Source of the DNA: Pseudomonas viciae | Lineage (GTDB): Bacteria > Pseudomonadota > Gammaproteobacteria > Pseudomonadales > Pseudomonadaceae | Reading direction: 5' to 3' | DNA: 64,000 nucleotides | Assembly: GCF_004786035.1 (NCBI RefSeq) | Contig: NZ_CP035088.1 | Coordinates: forward strand, 6,409,001-6,473,000 | Shown here: piece by piece, positions 27,644-38,002 of the stretch | Numbering within the stretch: position 1 is the first letter of the stretch | Layout of the letters: each line of letters starts with the position of its first letter | Program-made: the position numbers and the translations under genes | Notes under the pieces: generated by a model | Database searches by the model: none | Seen by the model: only the letters and a program-made list of their open reading frames with translations | What the model was told of the DNA's origin: nothing

Positions 27644-27813
27644 ACAGATCTCCGCACGTTCGGCGCGCATTCTAGCGCGCTCTGGGAAAAAACAAAGGGC
27701 CTAATGCGCCTGCTTCCATGTAAGCCTTTGGCCGCAGAAAAACCCATGTCGCCTACACAACAAAAGGCGTCGGAAAAACCAGCACTCTGTGTGAGCACTG
27801 ACAAATTCCAGAC

Positions 27814-27844
27814 AAAAAAATGCCCGGCAAGCCGGGCATTTTTT
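27814..27844 (-). terminator. Intrinsic terminator after amtB
   Basis: ATGCCCGGC and GCCGGGCAT form a 9-base stem with a 2-base centre, flanked by A and T runs, 12 bp past the amtB stop codon. The 170 bp between it and yjbQ holds nothing I recognise. Confidence 0.9.
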
Positions 27845-27855
27845 ATTGCGTGTGC

Positions 27856-29190
27856 TTACAGGTTGTAGCCACGCTCGTTGTGCTGGGCCAAGTCCAGGCC
27901 CACGGCTTCTTCTTCCTCGGAGACACGCAGACCCATGACGGCGTCCAGCACCTTGAGGATGATGAAGGTGACGATCGCGGTGTAAACCACCGTGAAGGCC
28001 ACACCTTTGAATTGAATCCACACTTGCGCACCGATATCGGTCACGGTGCCGAAGCCACCCAGGGCCGGTGCTGCAAACACGCCGGTCAGGATCGCGCCGA
28101 GGATACCGCCAATGCCGTGCACACCGAAGGCGTCCAGGGAATCGTCATAGCCGAGTTTGCGCTTGAGGGTGGTTGCGCAGAAGAAGCACACCACGCCCGC
28201 CGCCAGACCGATGACCAGGGCACCCATCGGGCCCACGGTGCCGGCAGCCGGAGTGATCGCAACCAGACCCGCTACCACGCCCGAGGCAATGCCCAGTGCG
28301 CTTGGCTTGCCGTGGGTGATCCACTCGGCAAACATCCAGCCCAATGCAGCGGCGGCAGTGGCAATCTGAGTCACCAGCATCGCCATGCCGGCGGTGCCGT
28401 TGGCGGCGACGGCGGAGCCGGCGTTGAAGCCAAACCAGCCAACCCACAGCATGGCAGCGCCCATCAGGGTGTAACCGAGGTTATGCGGCGCCATCGGCGT
28501 GGTCGGGAAGCCTTTGCGCTTGCCCAGCACCAGGCACGCCACCAGGCCGGCGATACCGGCGTTGATGTGCACCACGGTGCCGCCGGCGAAGTCCAGCACG
28601 CCCCAGTCCCACAGCAGGCCGCCGTTACCGGACCAGACCATGTGTGCAATCGGCGCATACACCAGAGTGAACCACACGCCCATGAAGATCAGCATGGCGG
28701 AGAACTTCATCCGCTCGGCGAAGGCGCCGACGATCAGGGCCGGGGTGATGATGGCGAAGGTCATCTGGAAGGTGATGAACACCGCTTCAGGGAACAGCGC
28801 CGCCGGACCGGTCAGGCTGGACGGGGTGACACCCGCCAGGAAGGCTTTGCCCAGGCCGCCCACGAAAGAGTTGAAGTTGACGACGCCCTGCTCCATGCCC
28901 GTGGTGTCGAACGCGATGCTGTAGCCATAAATGACCCACAGGACGCTGATCAGACCGGTAATGGCGAAGCACTGCATCATCACGGAAAGAAGGTTTTTCG
29001 ACCGAACCATGCCGCCGTAGAACAGCGCCAGGCCGGGAATGGTCATGAACAGTACAAGAATCGTGGCAGTCAGCATCCAGGCGGTATCGCCGGAGTTCAG
29101 GACTGGGGCTGCCGCTTCTTCTGCCATGGCCAGGCCAGGCATTGCGAAGGACAACAGGGCTCCTAGCCCTGCGAATTTACGCAGAGTCAT
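27856..29190 (-). CDS. amtB: AmtB ammonium transporter
   Basis: A 444-residue inner-membrane protein with a signal-like N-terminus ending near AMAEEA and eleven hydrophobic segments. It has the family signature DFAGGTVVHINAGIAGLV containing the first pore histidine, and DAFGVHGIGGILGAI containing the second. It conducts ammonium when nitrogen is scarce and is blocked by GlnK. glnK lies 33 bp upstream on the same strand, the standard glnK-amtB operon. Confidence 0.96.
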   Translation of the reverse strand: MTLRKFAGLGALLSFAMPGLAMAEEAAAPVLNSGDTAWMLTATILVLFMTIPGLALFYGGMVRSKNLLSVMMQCFAITGLISVLWVIYGYSIAFDTTGMEQGVVNFNSFVGGLGKAFLAGVTPSSLTGPAALFPEAVFITFQMTFAIITPALIVGAFAERMKFSAMLIFMGVWFTLVYAPIAHMVWSGNGGLLWDWGVLDFAGGTVVHINAGIAGLVACLVLGKRKGFPTTPMAPHNLGYTLMGAAMLWVGWFGFNAGSAVAANGTAGMAMLVTQIATAAAALGWMFAEWITHGKPSALGIASGVVAGLVAITPAAGTVGPMGALVIGLAAGVVCFFCATTLKRKLGYDDSLDAFGVHGIGGILGAILTGVFAAPALGGFGTVTDIGAQVWIQFKGVAFTVVYTAIVTFIILKVLDAVMGLRVSEEEEAVGLDLAQHNERGYNL

Positions 29191-29223
29191 ATTGTTTTCT
29201 CCTGGGGCGTTGGGTTTGGCGGC

Positions 29224-29925
<702 letters not shown>

Positions 29926-29977
29926 CTATAGACACTGCGTGATACACTGCCCGCCATCGTTTTCAGGACACCTGCAC

Positions 29978-30238
29978 ATGCTTGCGCCCAAAGATCTCCT
30001 CGACGCCCTGAGCGGCCACGCCTCCCGCCTCTTGAGCGGTGATACTCCACTGCCCAAAAGCGAAATAGAAAGCCAGTTCAAGGCCCTGCTGCAAAGCGGG
30101 TTCAGCAAGCTGGACCTGGTGAGCCGGGAAGAATTCGACAGTCAGATGGTCGTGCTGGCCCGAACCCGGGCGCGGCTCGAAAGCCTGGAGGCCAAGGTCG
30201 CGGAAATGGAAGCGCGACTGGCTCCAGCACAGGAGTAA
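29978..30238 (+). CDS. ubiK: UbiK, ubiquinone biosynthesis accessory factor
   Basis: An 86-residue protein with an amphipathic N-terminal part (MLAPKDLLDALSGHASRLL, FKALLQSGFSKLDLVSREEF) and a C-terminal coiled coil (ARTRARLESLEAKVAEMEAR), matching UbiK/YqiC. It assists the soluble Ubi complex with UbiJ in ubiquinone synthesis. The start at 29978 follows AGGACACC; an upstream in-frame start at 29744 crosses the promoter region and is unlikely. Confidence 0.9.
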   Translation: MLAPKDLLDALSGHASRLLSGDTPLPKSEIESQFKALLQSGFSKLDLVSREEFDSQMVVLARTRARLESLEAKVAEMEARLAPAQE

Positions 30239-30256
30239 GCCGCCCGGGCTGGCGGC

Positions 30257-31534
30257 TCAACCACTCGCGACCCGCTGGGATGAGCCTTGGGCAAGCGCCA
30301 GCGGCAACTCCAGGATAAAGAGCGCGCCCTTGCCCGGCCCCGCGCTCAGTGCCGTCAGCTCACCGCCCATCTCGTGCGCGGCCAGGATGCAGCTGTGCAG
30401 GCCAAAGCCATGACCATCGGCGCGCGTCGTGAAGCCGTGCTCGAACACCCGTCCAAGATTCTCCGTCGAAATCCCCTCGCCGTTGTCCTCCACTTCGACC
30501 CGCACGTGCGTGTCGTCAACGACCTTCAGACGCAGGGTAATCCGCGACGGCCGCCCCGCGCCCGAGCCCAGTGCCTGCTGGGCGTTGTTGATCAGATTGA
30601 CCAGAATCTGCAGCACTTTGTGCTTGTCCAGCGGCATTGTCGGGACATCATCGAACTCCTTGACCAGCGTTACCTGATGGAGGGCAAGGGACACATCGCA
30701 AATGCGTACCACATCCTCGACCAGTTCTCGCAGCGAGCCCGGTTCCAGCACGCTGGAGTTGCCGGCGTAGGACTGCTGGGTGGCGACGATCTCCTTGATG
30801 TGGTCGATTCGCCGGGTCAACTGCGCCAGCTCGGCGATCATGCTGTGTTGTTCGACTGCCAGGGCCTCGGCCAGCTTGCCGAGATAGTCCGGTAGCGCGC
30901 GGCCTTTTGGATCGCTGCTGATGAAGTCGCCGAGATCATCGGGGTGCTCCTTCATCAATTGAACGACCTTGGCGACCCCCGGCCCTTTGGAGGTATGCAC
31001 CTTCTCGTACAGGACCTGGGCCGACACGTTGACGCTATTGAGCACATTGCCCACGTTGTGCAGCACATTGGTGGCAATTTCAGCCATGCCGGCCCGGCGC
31101 GCAGTGGTGACCAGTTCGGCCTGCGCCTCGCGCAACTCGTCGTTGACCTTGGCCAGTTGCTGCGGGCTGGGGATTTTCAGGGCGGCGGGCACCAGCCGGA
31201 TCAGCAGGATGGCGGTAATCACCGAGGCCATCGCAGTGATCACCTTGACCAGCGCCGATAGCCAATAATAAGGCTGCCAGATGGTCAGGATTTCCATCAC
31301 ATGGCTGGTGCCGCAGGCCAGGATAAACACGCCAAAAGCCGTCAGCATCCAGTCAAAAGGCACGTCTTTGCGCTTGTGGATGAAGTAGATCAGCGTGAAG
31401 GGAATGGTGACGTAGGAGAGGGTGATCAAACCATCGGCGATCACATTGGTCCACAGCAAATCCGGGCGCCACATATAGCAATGCCCATGGGGGATAAAGC
31501 GCTTGTCGGTCAACAGCGCCAGCAGATCGTTCAT
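30257..31534 (-). CDS. Histidine kinase with ethylene-receptor-like membrane domain
   Basis: A 425-residue sensor kinase. Residues 27-116 form three membrane helices closely resembling the ethylene-binding domain of plant ETR1 (DGLITLSYVTIPFTLIYFI, FGVFILACGTSH, VKVITAMASVITAILLIRLV). The ETR1 residues needed for copper and ethylene binding are all present at a constant offset of nine: Asp34, Tyr41, Ile44, Pro45, Ile71, Cys74 and His78. A coiled linker leads to the kinase: phosphoacceptor His159 in VLHNVGN, N-box around Asn313/Asn317, DNGEGI and GHGFGLH. There is no GAF or receiver domain and no response-regulator gene adjacent, so the partner is unknown. It is divergent from comM. Calling it an ethylene sensor is inference. 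Confidence 0.85.
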   Translation of the reverse strand: MNDLLALLTDKRFIPHGHCYMWRPDLLWTNVIADGLITLSYVTIPFTLIYFIHKRKDVPFDWMLTAFGVFILACGTSHVMEILTIWQPYYWLSALVKVITAMASVITAILLIRLVPAALKIPSPQQLAKVNDELREAQAELVTTARRAGMAEIATNVLHNVGNVLNSVNVSAQVLYEKVHTSKGPGVAKVVQLMKEHPDDLGDFISSDPKGRALPDYLGKLAEALAVEQHSMIAELAQLTRRIDHIKEIVATQQSYAGNSSVLEPGSLRELVEDVVRICDVSLALHQVTLVKEFDDVPTMPLDKHKVLQILVNLINNAQQALGSGAGRPSRITLRLKVVDDTHVRVEVEDNGEGISTENLGRVFEHGFTTRADGHGFGLHSCILAAHEMGGELTALSAGPGKGALFILELPLALAQGSSQRVASG

Positions 31535-31753
31535 GGGCCACCTCCTCGTAGCGCCGCTGATACCGCCAAGTGCCGATGGGGCAAATCGCAGTCTAGCAGA
31601 GGCCTGGTCCGGTCATTTTTCGAACGCCTCGTCATCCGCGCCCGCAACATCCTGCCAAAATTTCTCACTTCGATTCCCGCTCCGATACATGTCCCCACGA
31701 CTAACCTTCAAGAGCCGCAGGATGCGGCACCCTACTCACTCAAGGAACGTTTC

Positions 31754-33247
31754 ATGTCGCTTGCCATCGTCCATAGCCGCGCCCAGGTGGGAGTGGAGGC
31801 TCCCCCCGTTACCGTTGAAGTTCATCTGGCCAATGGCTTGCCGTCACTGACGATGGTCGGCTTGCCGGAGGCGGCGGTGAAGGAAAGCAAGGACCGGGTG
31901 CGCAGCGCGATCATCAATTCGGGGCTGAATTTCCCGGCGCGGCGCATCACCTTGAACCTGGCGCCGGCGGATCTGCCGAAAGACGGCGGACGGTTCGACC
32001 TGGCCATTGCCTTGGGGATCCTGGCGGCCAGCGTGCAAGTACCAACCTTGATGCTCGACGACGTGGAATGCCTCGGCGAGTTGGCGTTATCCGGCGCCGT
32101 ACGACCGGTACGCGGGGTATTGCCGGCAGCGCTGGCGGCGCGCAAGGCTGGGCGTACGCTGGTGGTGCCGTGGGCGAATGCCGAGGAAGCCTGCCTGGCG
32201 TCGGGGCTGAAGGTGATTGCGGTGAATCACCTGCTCGAAGCCGTGGCTCATTTTAATGGCCATACCCCGGTCAAAACGTTTGTTTCCAACGGGCTGCTTT
32301 CGGCCAGCAAGCCCTATCCCGACCTGAATGAAGTACAAGGCCAGGCCGGGGCCAAGCGGGCGTTGCTGATCGCCGCCGCGGGGGCGCACAACCTGTTGTT
32401 CAGCGGCCCGCCGGGCACCGGCAAGACCCTGCTGGCGAGTCGTTTGCCTGGGCTGTTGCCGCCGTTGGCGGAAAGCGAGGCGCTGGAAGTTGCAGCCATC
32501 CAGTCGGTCGCCAGTTGCGTGCCGCTGAGCCATTGGCCGCAACGCCCGTTTCGCCAGCCGCACCACTCGGCCTCCGGCCCCGCATTGGTGGGTGGCGGAT
32601 CGAAACCGCAACCTGGGGAAATCACCCTCGCCCACCATGGCGTGCTGTTCCTGGATGAACTGCCAGAGTTCGACCGCAAAGTGCTGGAAGTTCTGAGGGA
32701 ACCGCTGGAGTCGGGCCACATCGTAGTTTCTCGCGCCCGTGACCGGGTGCGTTTTCCGGCACGCTTCCAACTGGTGGCGGCGATGAATCCCTGCCCCTGT
32801 GGATATCTAGGCGAGCCCAGCGGGCGTTGTTCGTGTACGCCGGACATGGTGCAGCGCTACCGCAATAAGCTCTCCGGCCCCCTGCTGGACCGCATCGACC
32901 TGCACCTGACCGTCGCCCGTGAGGCCACAGCCCTGAGCCCCAAGCTCGAACCCGGGGACGATACAGCCACGGTCGCCGAGCAAGTGGCCGAAGCCCGGGA
33001 GCGTCAGCAAAAACGCCAGGGCTGCGCCAACGCCTTCCTGGATCTGCCGGGTTTGCGTCGGCACTGCAAGTTATCCACAACCGATGAAACGTGGCTGGAA
33101 ACCGCTTGCGAACGGCTGACCTTGTCGCTGCGCGCCGCCCACCGCCTGCTCAAGGTCGCCCGGACGCTGGCGGATCTGGAGCAAGCGGCGAGTATCCGCC
33201 GGGAGCATCTGGCCGAAGCCCTGCAATATCGACCCGCTACACCTTGA
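31754..33247 (+). CDS. comM: ComM/YifB-type magnesium chelatase-like AAA+ ATPase
   Basis: A 497-residue protein: N-terminal Lon-protease-like ChlI domain (SLAIVHSRAQVGVEAPPVTV), AAA+ domain with Walker A FSGPPGTGKTLLASRLPG and Walker B VLFLDELPEF, a cysteine cluster NPCPCGYLGEPSGRCSC, and a helical C-terminus. In Vibrio cholerae ComM is a hexameric helicase that promotes branch migration during integration of transformed DNA. It is widespread also in species not known to be competent. The start at 31754 gives the family N-terminus; an upstream frame to 31301 overlaps the kinase gene. Confidence 0.93.
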   Translation: MSLAIVHSRAQVGVEAPPVTVEVHLANGLPSLTMVGLPEAAVKESKDRVRSAIINSGLNFPARRITLNLAPADLPKDGGRFDLAIALGILAASVQVPTLMLDDVECLGELALSGAVRPVRGVLPAALAARKAGRTLVVPWANAEEACLASGLKVIAVNHLLEAVAHFNGHTPVKTFVSNGLLSASKPYPDLNEVQGQAGAKRALLIAAAGAHNLLFSGPPGTGKTLLASRLPGLLPPLAESEALEVAAIQSVASCVPLSHWPQRPFRQPHHSASGPALVGGGSKPQPGEITLAHHGVLFLDELPEFDRKVLEVLREPLESGHIVVSRARDRVRFPARFQLVAAMNPCPCGYLGEPSGRCSCTPDMVQRYRNKLSGPLLDRIDLHLTVAREATALSPKLEPGDDTATVAEQVAEARERQQKRQGCANAFLDLPGLRRHCKLSTTDETWLETACERLTLSLRAAHRLLKVARTLADLEQAASIRREHLAEALQYRPATP

Positions 33248-33253
33248 AGCGCG

Positions 33254-34468
33254 TCACGGCTTGGTCAGGTCTACCAGCGGCGTTTCCCGTACCTCGGTTT
33301 TTTGACCGTTCTGGATTTCATCGATGCGCTTGAGTGCCTTATCCACGGCGCCCTTGTCCGCCAACAGGCTGTAGTGGATCTGGAATTGCTTGTGCTCTTT
33401 CGGCGCGATAGTGGGCACCAGGCCCAGTGGTCGCTGATACCGGCGGTTATAGGAGAAACTGGTGCCTGGCTCCAGCCCGGTCACGTAGCCCTGGCCTTGG
33501 GTATCGGTGTTTTTCCACAGGGAGAACACGGGAAGCGTCCCGGTGTTGAAGCCGACCGATACGCCGAGGCTACCGGCCTTGTTATGCAGCACGGTAAGGG
33601 TGTCGCCCTTGGCGTCGGCGTATGGCACGACGTTGTAGACGGTTTCGTCGTAGTCCTTGGTCGGCGCCCGGTAGGTTTGCCAATCAGGCAAATCGCCCTT
33701 GGCCTTGTCGTTGAACGGCGAGACCTGCTTGACCGGCGCGGCAAAACGAGCGCCCTGCTCCAGGAAAGGTGTGCTGAAGTTGCTGTGGTAGAGCGCCTGG
33801 TATTCCTTCGGATAGTCACCGTTGTTGGTCAGGGTATCGCTGAGGGCGAACGTCACGCTGCCTGCCTCGGTGACCAGTTCGGTCTGTACCGAGAAGTCGA
33901 CCTTCTTGAACGCCTGCTCCTTCAACTCGCCCCGCAGCGTGATGGCGTACGGCGGTTTTTCGTCGATGTGCAACGTGACCTTATTGGCCGGGATGTTGGC
34001 AGCGCGACCATGCAGGGTCAGCAATTCACCGTTGTCGATGCCGGGGTGGCCGACCCATTCGTAGCCACAGCGGGTCACCAACTCATTGAAACCTTCCAGC
34101 CAGCCCAATCCGCCGCGACCATTGAGTTCAATGAACGCCGGATTGACCACTTCCTTGACTGGTGAGTCCCAGCCCATGCGCACATTCCCGACCGATGCCT
34201 GCAGCACATTCATGCCCCGGGTCGGAACCACTGAAAGCTTCATGGTGCCGTTGTCGATGTCGATAATGCTGACGCCTTCTTGCCGGCCGCCGTGCAGGGT
34301 GCGCATCGTCACGGAAAAGGGTTTGTCGGTTTTCACGCCGAGTTGCTGGCTGGTGATTTGCCAGGGCTGGGCAGCCTTATCGGTATCGAGCAGGACATAG
34401 TCCCAAGCCATGGCGTGGGAAGCAGCGCCCAAGGCGCTAAGGGCAACGAAGAGTTTGAGCGAATTCAT
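33254..34468 (-). CDS. Exported DUF4432 / aldose 1-epimerase-like protein
   Basis: A 404-residue protein with a signal peptide (LKLFVALSALGAASHAMAW, cleavage near residue 21). The body fits the DUF4432 galactose-mutarotase-like fold (VVPTRGMNVLQASVGNVRMG, GLGWLEGFNELVTRCG, LHGRAANIPANKV, EYQALYHSNFSTPFL, VTGLEPGTSFSYNR). Members probably bind or modify sugars; a periplasmic location is predicted here. The start at 34468 is the ATG directly before the signal. It is convergent with comM with 6 bp between stop codons. Confidence 0.78.
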   Translation of the reverse strand: MNSLKLFVALSALGAASHAMAWDYVLLDTDKAAQPWQITSQQLGVKTDKPFSVTMRTLHGGRQEGVSIIDIDNGTMKLSVVPTRGMNVLQASVGNVRMGWDSPVKEVVNPAFIELNGRGGLGWLEGFNELVTRCGYEWVGHPGIDNGELLTLHGRAANIPANKVTLHIDEKPPYAITLRGELKEQAFKKVDFSVQTELVTEAGSVTFALSDTLTNNGDYPKEYQALYHSNFSTPFLEQGARFAAPVKQVSPFNDKAKGDLPDWQTYRAPTKDYDETVYNVVPYADAKGDTLTVLHNKAGSLGVSVGFNTGTLPVFSLWKNTDTQGQGYVTGLEPGTSFSYNRRYQRPLGLVPTIAPKEHKQFQIHYSLLADKGAVDKALKRIDEIQNGQKTEVRETPLVDLTKP

Positions 34469-34580
34469 GGACACGGCCTTTTCTTGGAGTTGTGCGGTTT
34501 TTATAGACTTGAAGAAACGTTTCAGCAAGCTTAAAAACGGCAACATCTCGGAAAAAACCACAAATTGGAGGGGAAAGCTT

Positions 34581-34743
34581 TGTGGGAGAAGGTTGATCGC
34601 GAAGGCGGTGGGTCAGTCAACGGTTGATGTTGGCAGTACCGCCGTCATCGCGAGCAAGCTCGGCTCCCACATGGGTCCCGGGTGTTCACAGATCCTGTGT
34701 TCACCACAAATCCTGTGGGAGCTCGGGGGGGATTGCTCGCGAT
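34581..34743. repeat. Decayed REP cluster
   Basis: A REP doublet (34581-34670) with a damaged left element and a third, also damaged, element (34714-34743) lie between the DUF4432 gene and the chemoreceptor gene. Short direct repeats around ATCCTGTG (34693 and 34710) separate them. Confidence 0.75.
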
Positions 34744-34760
34744 GGCGCCGGCGAAAAAAC

Positions 34761-36737
34761 TCAGCGGAACCGATCAACCTCTTGACGCAGGTCCTGGGCC
34801 AGTTTTTCCAGTTCCTTGGCGGTGACCGCCAGGTTCGAGACCACTTGACGCTGTTCGCTGTTGGCCATGGCGATGCTTTGCAGGTTGCTGCTAAGCAGGG
34901 TCGCGGTGCTGCTTTGTTCCTGGGTGGCAGTGGTAATGGCAGCGAACTGTTGGCCAGCGGAGCGGCTCTGCTCGTCGATGCGCGCCAGAGCCGAGGCTAC
35001 GTTGGCGTTGCGCGACAGACCTTCCTGCATCAACAGCTTGCCCTGCTCCATGGTGCTGATGGCGTTGCCGGTTTCCTGCTGGATGCTGTTGATCATGCCG
35101 GAAATTTCGTCAGTGGCCTGACGAGTACGGGAAGCCAGGCTGCGAACTTCGTCAGCCACCACGGCGAAACCACGGCCCTGCTCACCGGCACGGGCAGCTT
35201 CGATGGCGGCATTCAAAGCCAGCAGGTTGGTCTGCTCGGCGATCGAGGTAATCACCCCGACAATGCCGCCAATCTCCTGGGAGCGCTGGCCGAGGGTGTT
35301 GATGACCGTGGCCGTGCTATTCAGCGCGCCGGCAATTTGCTCCAGGGACGACGACGCTTCATCCATCGACGTACGACCGATCCGGGTTTGCTGGGCGTTT
35401 TCCTGGGCCAGGCGCTCGGTGTTGCCCATGTTGTCGGCGATGTCCAGCGAGGTAGCGCTGAACTCTTCCACCGCGCCGGCCATGCTGGTGATTTCCCCGG
35501 ACTGCTGCTCCATCCCTTCATAGGCCCCGTTGGACAACCCGGACAGGGCCTGTGCACGGCTGTTGACCTCTTGCGAAGCTTTTCGGATGTGCTCGACCAT
35601 GGTCGACAGGGCCTGGCTCATCTGGTTGAAAGCGCGCGCCAGTTGGCCGATTTCGTCATGGCTCGAGACATTCAGACGCACGCTCAGATCGCCGGCACCC
35701 AACGCTTCAGCCTGACGCACCAAATCCCCCAACGGCGCCAGCTTGCTGCGTAGCAGCCACATTGCCGCGCCGACCGCCAGCAACATCGCCAACAGACTGC
35801 CAATGGCCAGTTGCGTTCCGACGCTCCAGGTCACGGCGCGAATTTCAGCTTTCGGCATGCTTGCCACTACCGCCCACGGCCCGCCTGTGAATGGCACGGC
35901 AACGCTGTAGAAATCTTCGGCGGTATCACTCCAGAACGCACCCTTACCCGGTTTTTTGACCAGACCGACGATGGTAGTGGCCGCTTGATCCAAGGCTTGC
36001 ACACCTGCCGGCGGCACCAGCCATTTGTTTTGCTCGTCCAGCAAGGCCAACGAACCGGTCTGGCCGATACGGAAGCGCTTGAGATTCTCGAACTGCGCGT
36101 TCTGTGCATCGGTGTAATCAAATCCTACATACAACACGGCAATGACCTTACCGCTGCTGTCGCGTACGGGTGTGTACTGCGACATGTAGAAACGTCCAAA
36201 AAGCAACGCGCGACCGATATAGCTCTGCCCACTCATCACCGGGGCATAAGCCGGGCCGGCCCGGTCGAGCATGGTACCGATGGCACGCGTACCGTCCTGC
36301 TTGCTCAACGAAGTACTGATTCGGATGAAGTCATCACCGCTGCGCACGAATACCGTAGCCACTCCGGCGGTCGTTTGCTTGAACTCGTCAACTTCCTTGA
36401 AGTTGTTGTTCAGCACTTCGCTGCCCAGGTTCAGGCTCGGCGTCTGGACACCCGCCACCGTAACCGGCTGATCCGGGTGCACGCTCAGGCCAGCGCTGAA
36501 ACGCTTTTCGAACAGACCGCTCAACCGCTGGGTGCTTTCACGCAAAGTATCGTGGAAGGTGTTGAGCTGGTCGGCCATCAGACGCGCTTCACTGGCCAGG
36601 TGTTCTTCACGGGTGGCAAGGTTGGCAGTGTCCAGCGAACGCAGGGCAAAGAGGGTACTGCCGGAGATCACGACCGCCAGTATCACAGCAAGGGCAAGGC
36701 CTAGCTGTGAGGCGATCCGGGCACGGGGTTGAGACAT
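34761..36737 (-). CDS. Methyl-accepting chemotaxis protein with Cache sensor
   Basis: A 658-residue transducer: N-terminal membrane segment ([20 protein letters not shown]), a periplasmic Cache_3/Cache_2-type domain to about residue 305 ([31 protein letters not shown]), a second membrane segment ([18 protein letters not shown]), a HAMP domain and the MCP signalling domain with the hairpin tip [20 protein letters not shown]. The C-terminus lacks a CheR-tethering pentapeptide. The ligand is not predictable by eye; organic acids are common for this type. The start at 36737 places the first membrane helix near the N-terminus. Confidence 0.92.
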   Translation of the reverse strand: MSQPRARIASQLGLALAVILAVVISGSTLFALRSLDTANLATREEHLASEARLMADQLNTFHDTLRESTQRLSGLFEKRFSAGLSVHPDQPVTVAGVQTPSLNLGSEVLNNNFKEVDEFKQTTAGVATVFVRSGDDFIRISTSLSKQDGTRAIGTMLDRAGPAYAPVMSGQSYIGRALLFGRFYMSQYTPVRDSSGKVIAVLYVGFDYTDAQNAQFENLKRFRIGQTGSLALLDEQNKWLVPPAGVQALDQAATTIVGLVKKPGKGAFWSDTAEDFYSVAVPFTGGPWAVVASMPKAEIRAVTWSVGTQLAIGSLLAMLLAVGAAMWLLRSKLAPLGDLVRQAEALGAGDLSVRLNVSSHDEIGQLARAFNQMSQALSTMVEHIRKASQEVNSRAQALSGLSNGAYEGMEQQSGEITSMAGAVEEFSATSLDIADNMGNTERLAQENAQQTRIGRTSMDEASSSLEQIAGALNSTATVINTLGQRSQEIGGIVGVITSIAEQTNLLALNAAIEAARAGEQGRGFAVVADEVRSLASRTRQATDEISGMINSIQQETGNAISTMEQGKLLMQEGLSRNANVASALARIDEQSRSAGQQFAAITTATQEQSSTATLLSSNLQSIAMANSEQRQVVSNLAVTAKELEKLAQDLRQEVDRFR

Positions 36738-36923
36738 GACAGCTCCTGGCCGAGAGACCGGATCGTCCTGATCACGTCGCGCACTCGGCAATTTATTCGG
36801 GTGATGTGTAGGGAGTACTTTCTAATACGAAAGTACTACCTCAACACCTTCGGCGGCGAAATCGAATACTTGAGCGCCATGGAAGGATTAATGCCAAATA
36901 GCCATCACCAGCACTGCAACACT

Positions 36924-37844
36924 TCACCCAAGACGCTCTACAACAGGTAATTGCATGGCCTTCACTTCGCTCTGGAGAAAATCGCTGAGTCGACGCAAGC
37001 GTTCACCTCCGGGGCGGGTTTTCGGCCAGACGAGGTAATAGTGCTCGCCGCTGGCAACCGCGGTCGGCCACGGCAGGCTCAAGCGCCCCTGGGCGACGTC
37101 TTCGGCCACCATCAACAAATCGCCCATGGATACACCGTAACCACGGGCCGCCGCGATCATGCCCAGCTCAAGCGTATCGAACACCTGCCCGCCCTTGAGC
37201 GAGACCTTGTCGGACAGGCCCATGCGCTGAAGCCAGTTGCGCCAGTCACGGCGGTCCGGCGTGGGGTGCAGCAGTTCGGCGCTGGCCAAGCGCGCCACAT
37301 CCCAGGGCTGGTCGTTCAACAGGTTCGGCGCGCCCACCGGGATCAACTCCTCGGGGAATAGCAGGCTGGCCTCCCAGTCTGCGGGAAAATGCCCATTGCC
37401 CAGCAATACCGCGCAATCGAAGGGTTCTGTGTTGAAGTCAACCGAGTCGACGTCCATCCAGGCGCTGGTCAGTTGCACCTCGTTGCCGGGCTGCAGATGT
37501 CGGAACCGACTCAAGCGTGCCAGCAGCCAGCGCATGGTCAGGGTCGACGGCGCTTTCATCCGCAGGATGCCATCTTCACCGTGCAAGGTATGACAGGCCC
37601 GCTCCAGCGCCATGAAACCTTCCCGCACCCCCGGCAGCAGCAACCGCGCCGCCTCGGTCAACTGAAGGTTGCGACCACTGCGCTGAAACAACCGACAGGC
37701 AAAGTGCTCTTCAAGGGTACGAATATGCCGGCTGACCGCACTTTGGGTAATCGACAGTTCTTCAGCCGCCCGGGTAAACGAGCTGTATCGCGCCGCCGCT
37801 TCGAATGCCCGCAGCGCATAAAGAGGAGGGAGACGACGAGACAT
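36924..37844 (-). CDS. LysR-family regulator, GcvA-like
   Basis: A 306-residue regulator with an N-terminal winged helix-turn-helix (LRAFEAAARYSSFTRAAEEL, then SITQSAVSRHIRTLEEHFA) and a periplasmic-binding-protein-like effector domain. The opening SRRLPPLYALRAFEAAARY is characteristic of the GcvA/AmpR-like branch. The ATG at 37844 follows GGAG on the minus strand with an 8-base spacer; a longer frame from 37988 runs into the neighbouring promoter. It is divergent from the MATE exporter, which is its most likely target. Confidence 0.85.
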   Translation of the reverse strand: MSRRLPPLYALRAFEAAARYSSFTRAAEELSITQSAVSRHIRTLEEHFACRLFQRSGRNLQLTEAARLLLPGVREGFMALERACHTLHGEDGILRMKAPSTLTMRWLLARLSRFRHLQPGNEVQLTSAWMDVDSVDFNTEPFDCAVLLGNGHFPADWEASLLFPEELIPVGAPNLLNDQPWDVARLASAELLHPTPDRRDWRNWLQRMGLSDKVSLKGGQVFDTLELGMIAAARGYGVSMGDLLMVAEDVAQGRLSLPWPTAVASGEHYYLVWPKTRPGGERLRRLSDFLQSEVKAMQLPVVERLG

Positions 37845-38002
37845 CAGGAAAACTCCTATAGCGTTTGGCGAAACCCTACCAGAAAGTCTTTCAGCATGAG
37901 TTTTAATCATGCCAGCGATCTTTTTTATCCTTTTGTGCAAACCGCCACAAGCGCCGAGAATCACCGCTTTACAGCCTTGTTTGAACATGGAGAGTGATGA
38001 TC

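Noticed and set aside
27820..29166. A 448-codon plus-strand open frame
   Set aside because: It is antisense to amtB and begins inside the amtB terminator hairpin. Its translation is His/Gly/Gln-rich without domain features.
34675..34745. Possible small RNA or terminator downstream of the chemoreceptor gene
   Set aside because: The palindromic DNA is explained by a damaged REP element, and no U-run follows a stable stem.
36729..36950. A 73-codon plus-strand frame in the chemoreceptor-LysR gap
   Set aside because: It overlaps the chemoreceptor start, has no ribosome site and no recognisable features. The gap is more likely a promoter region.
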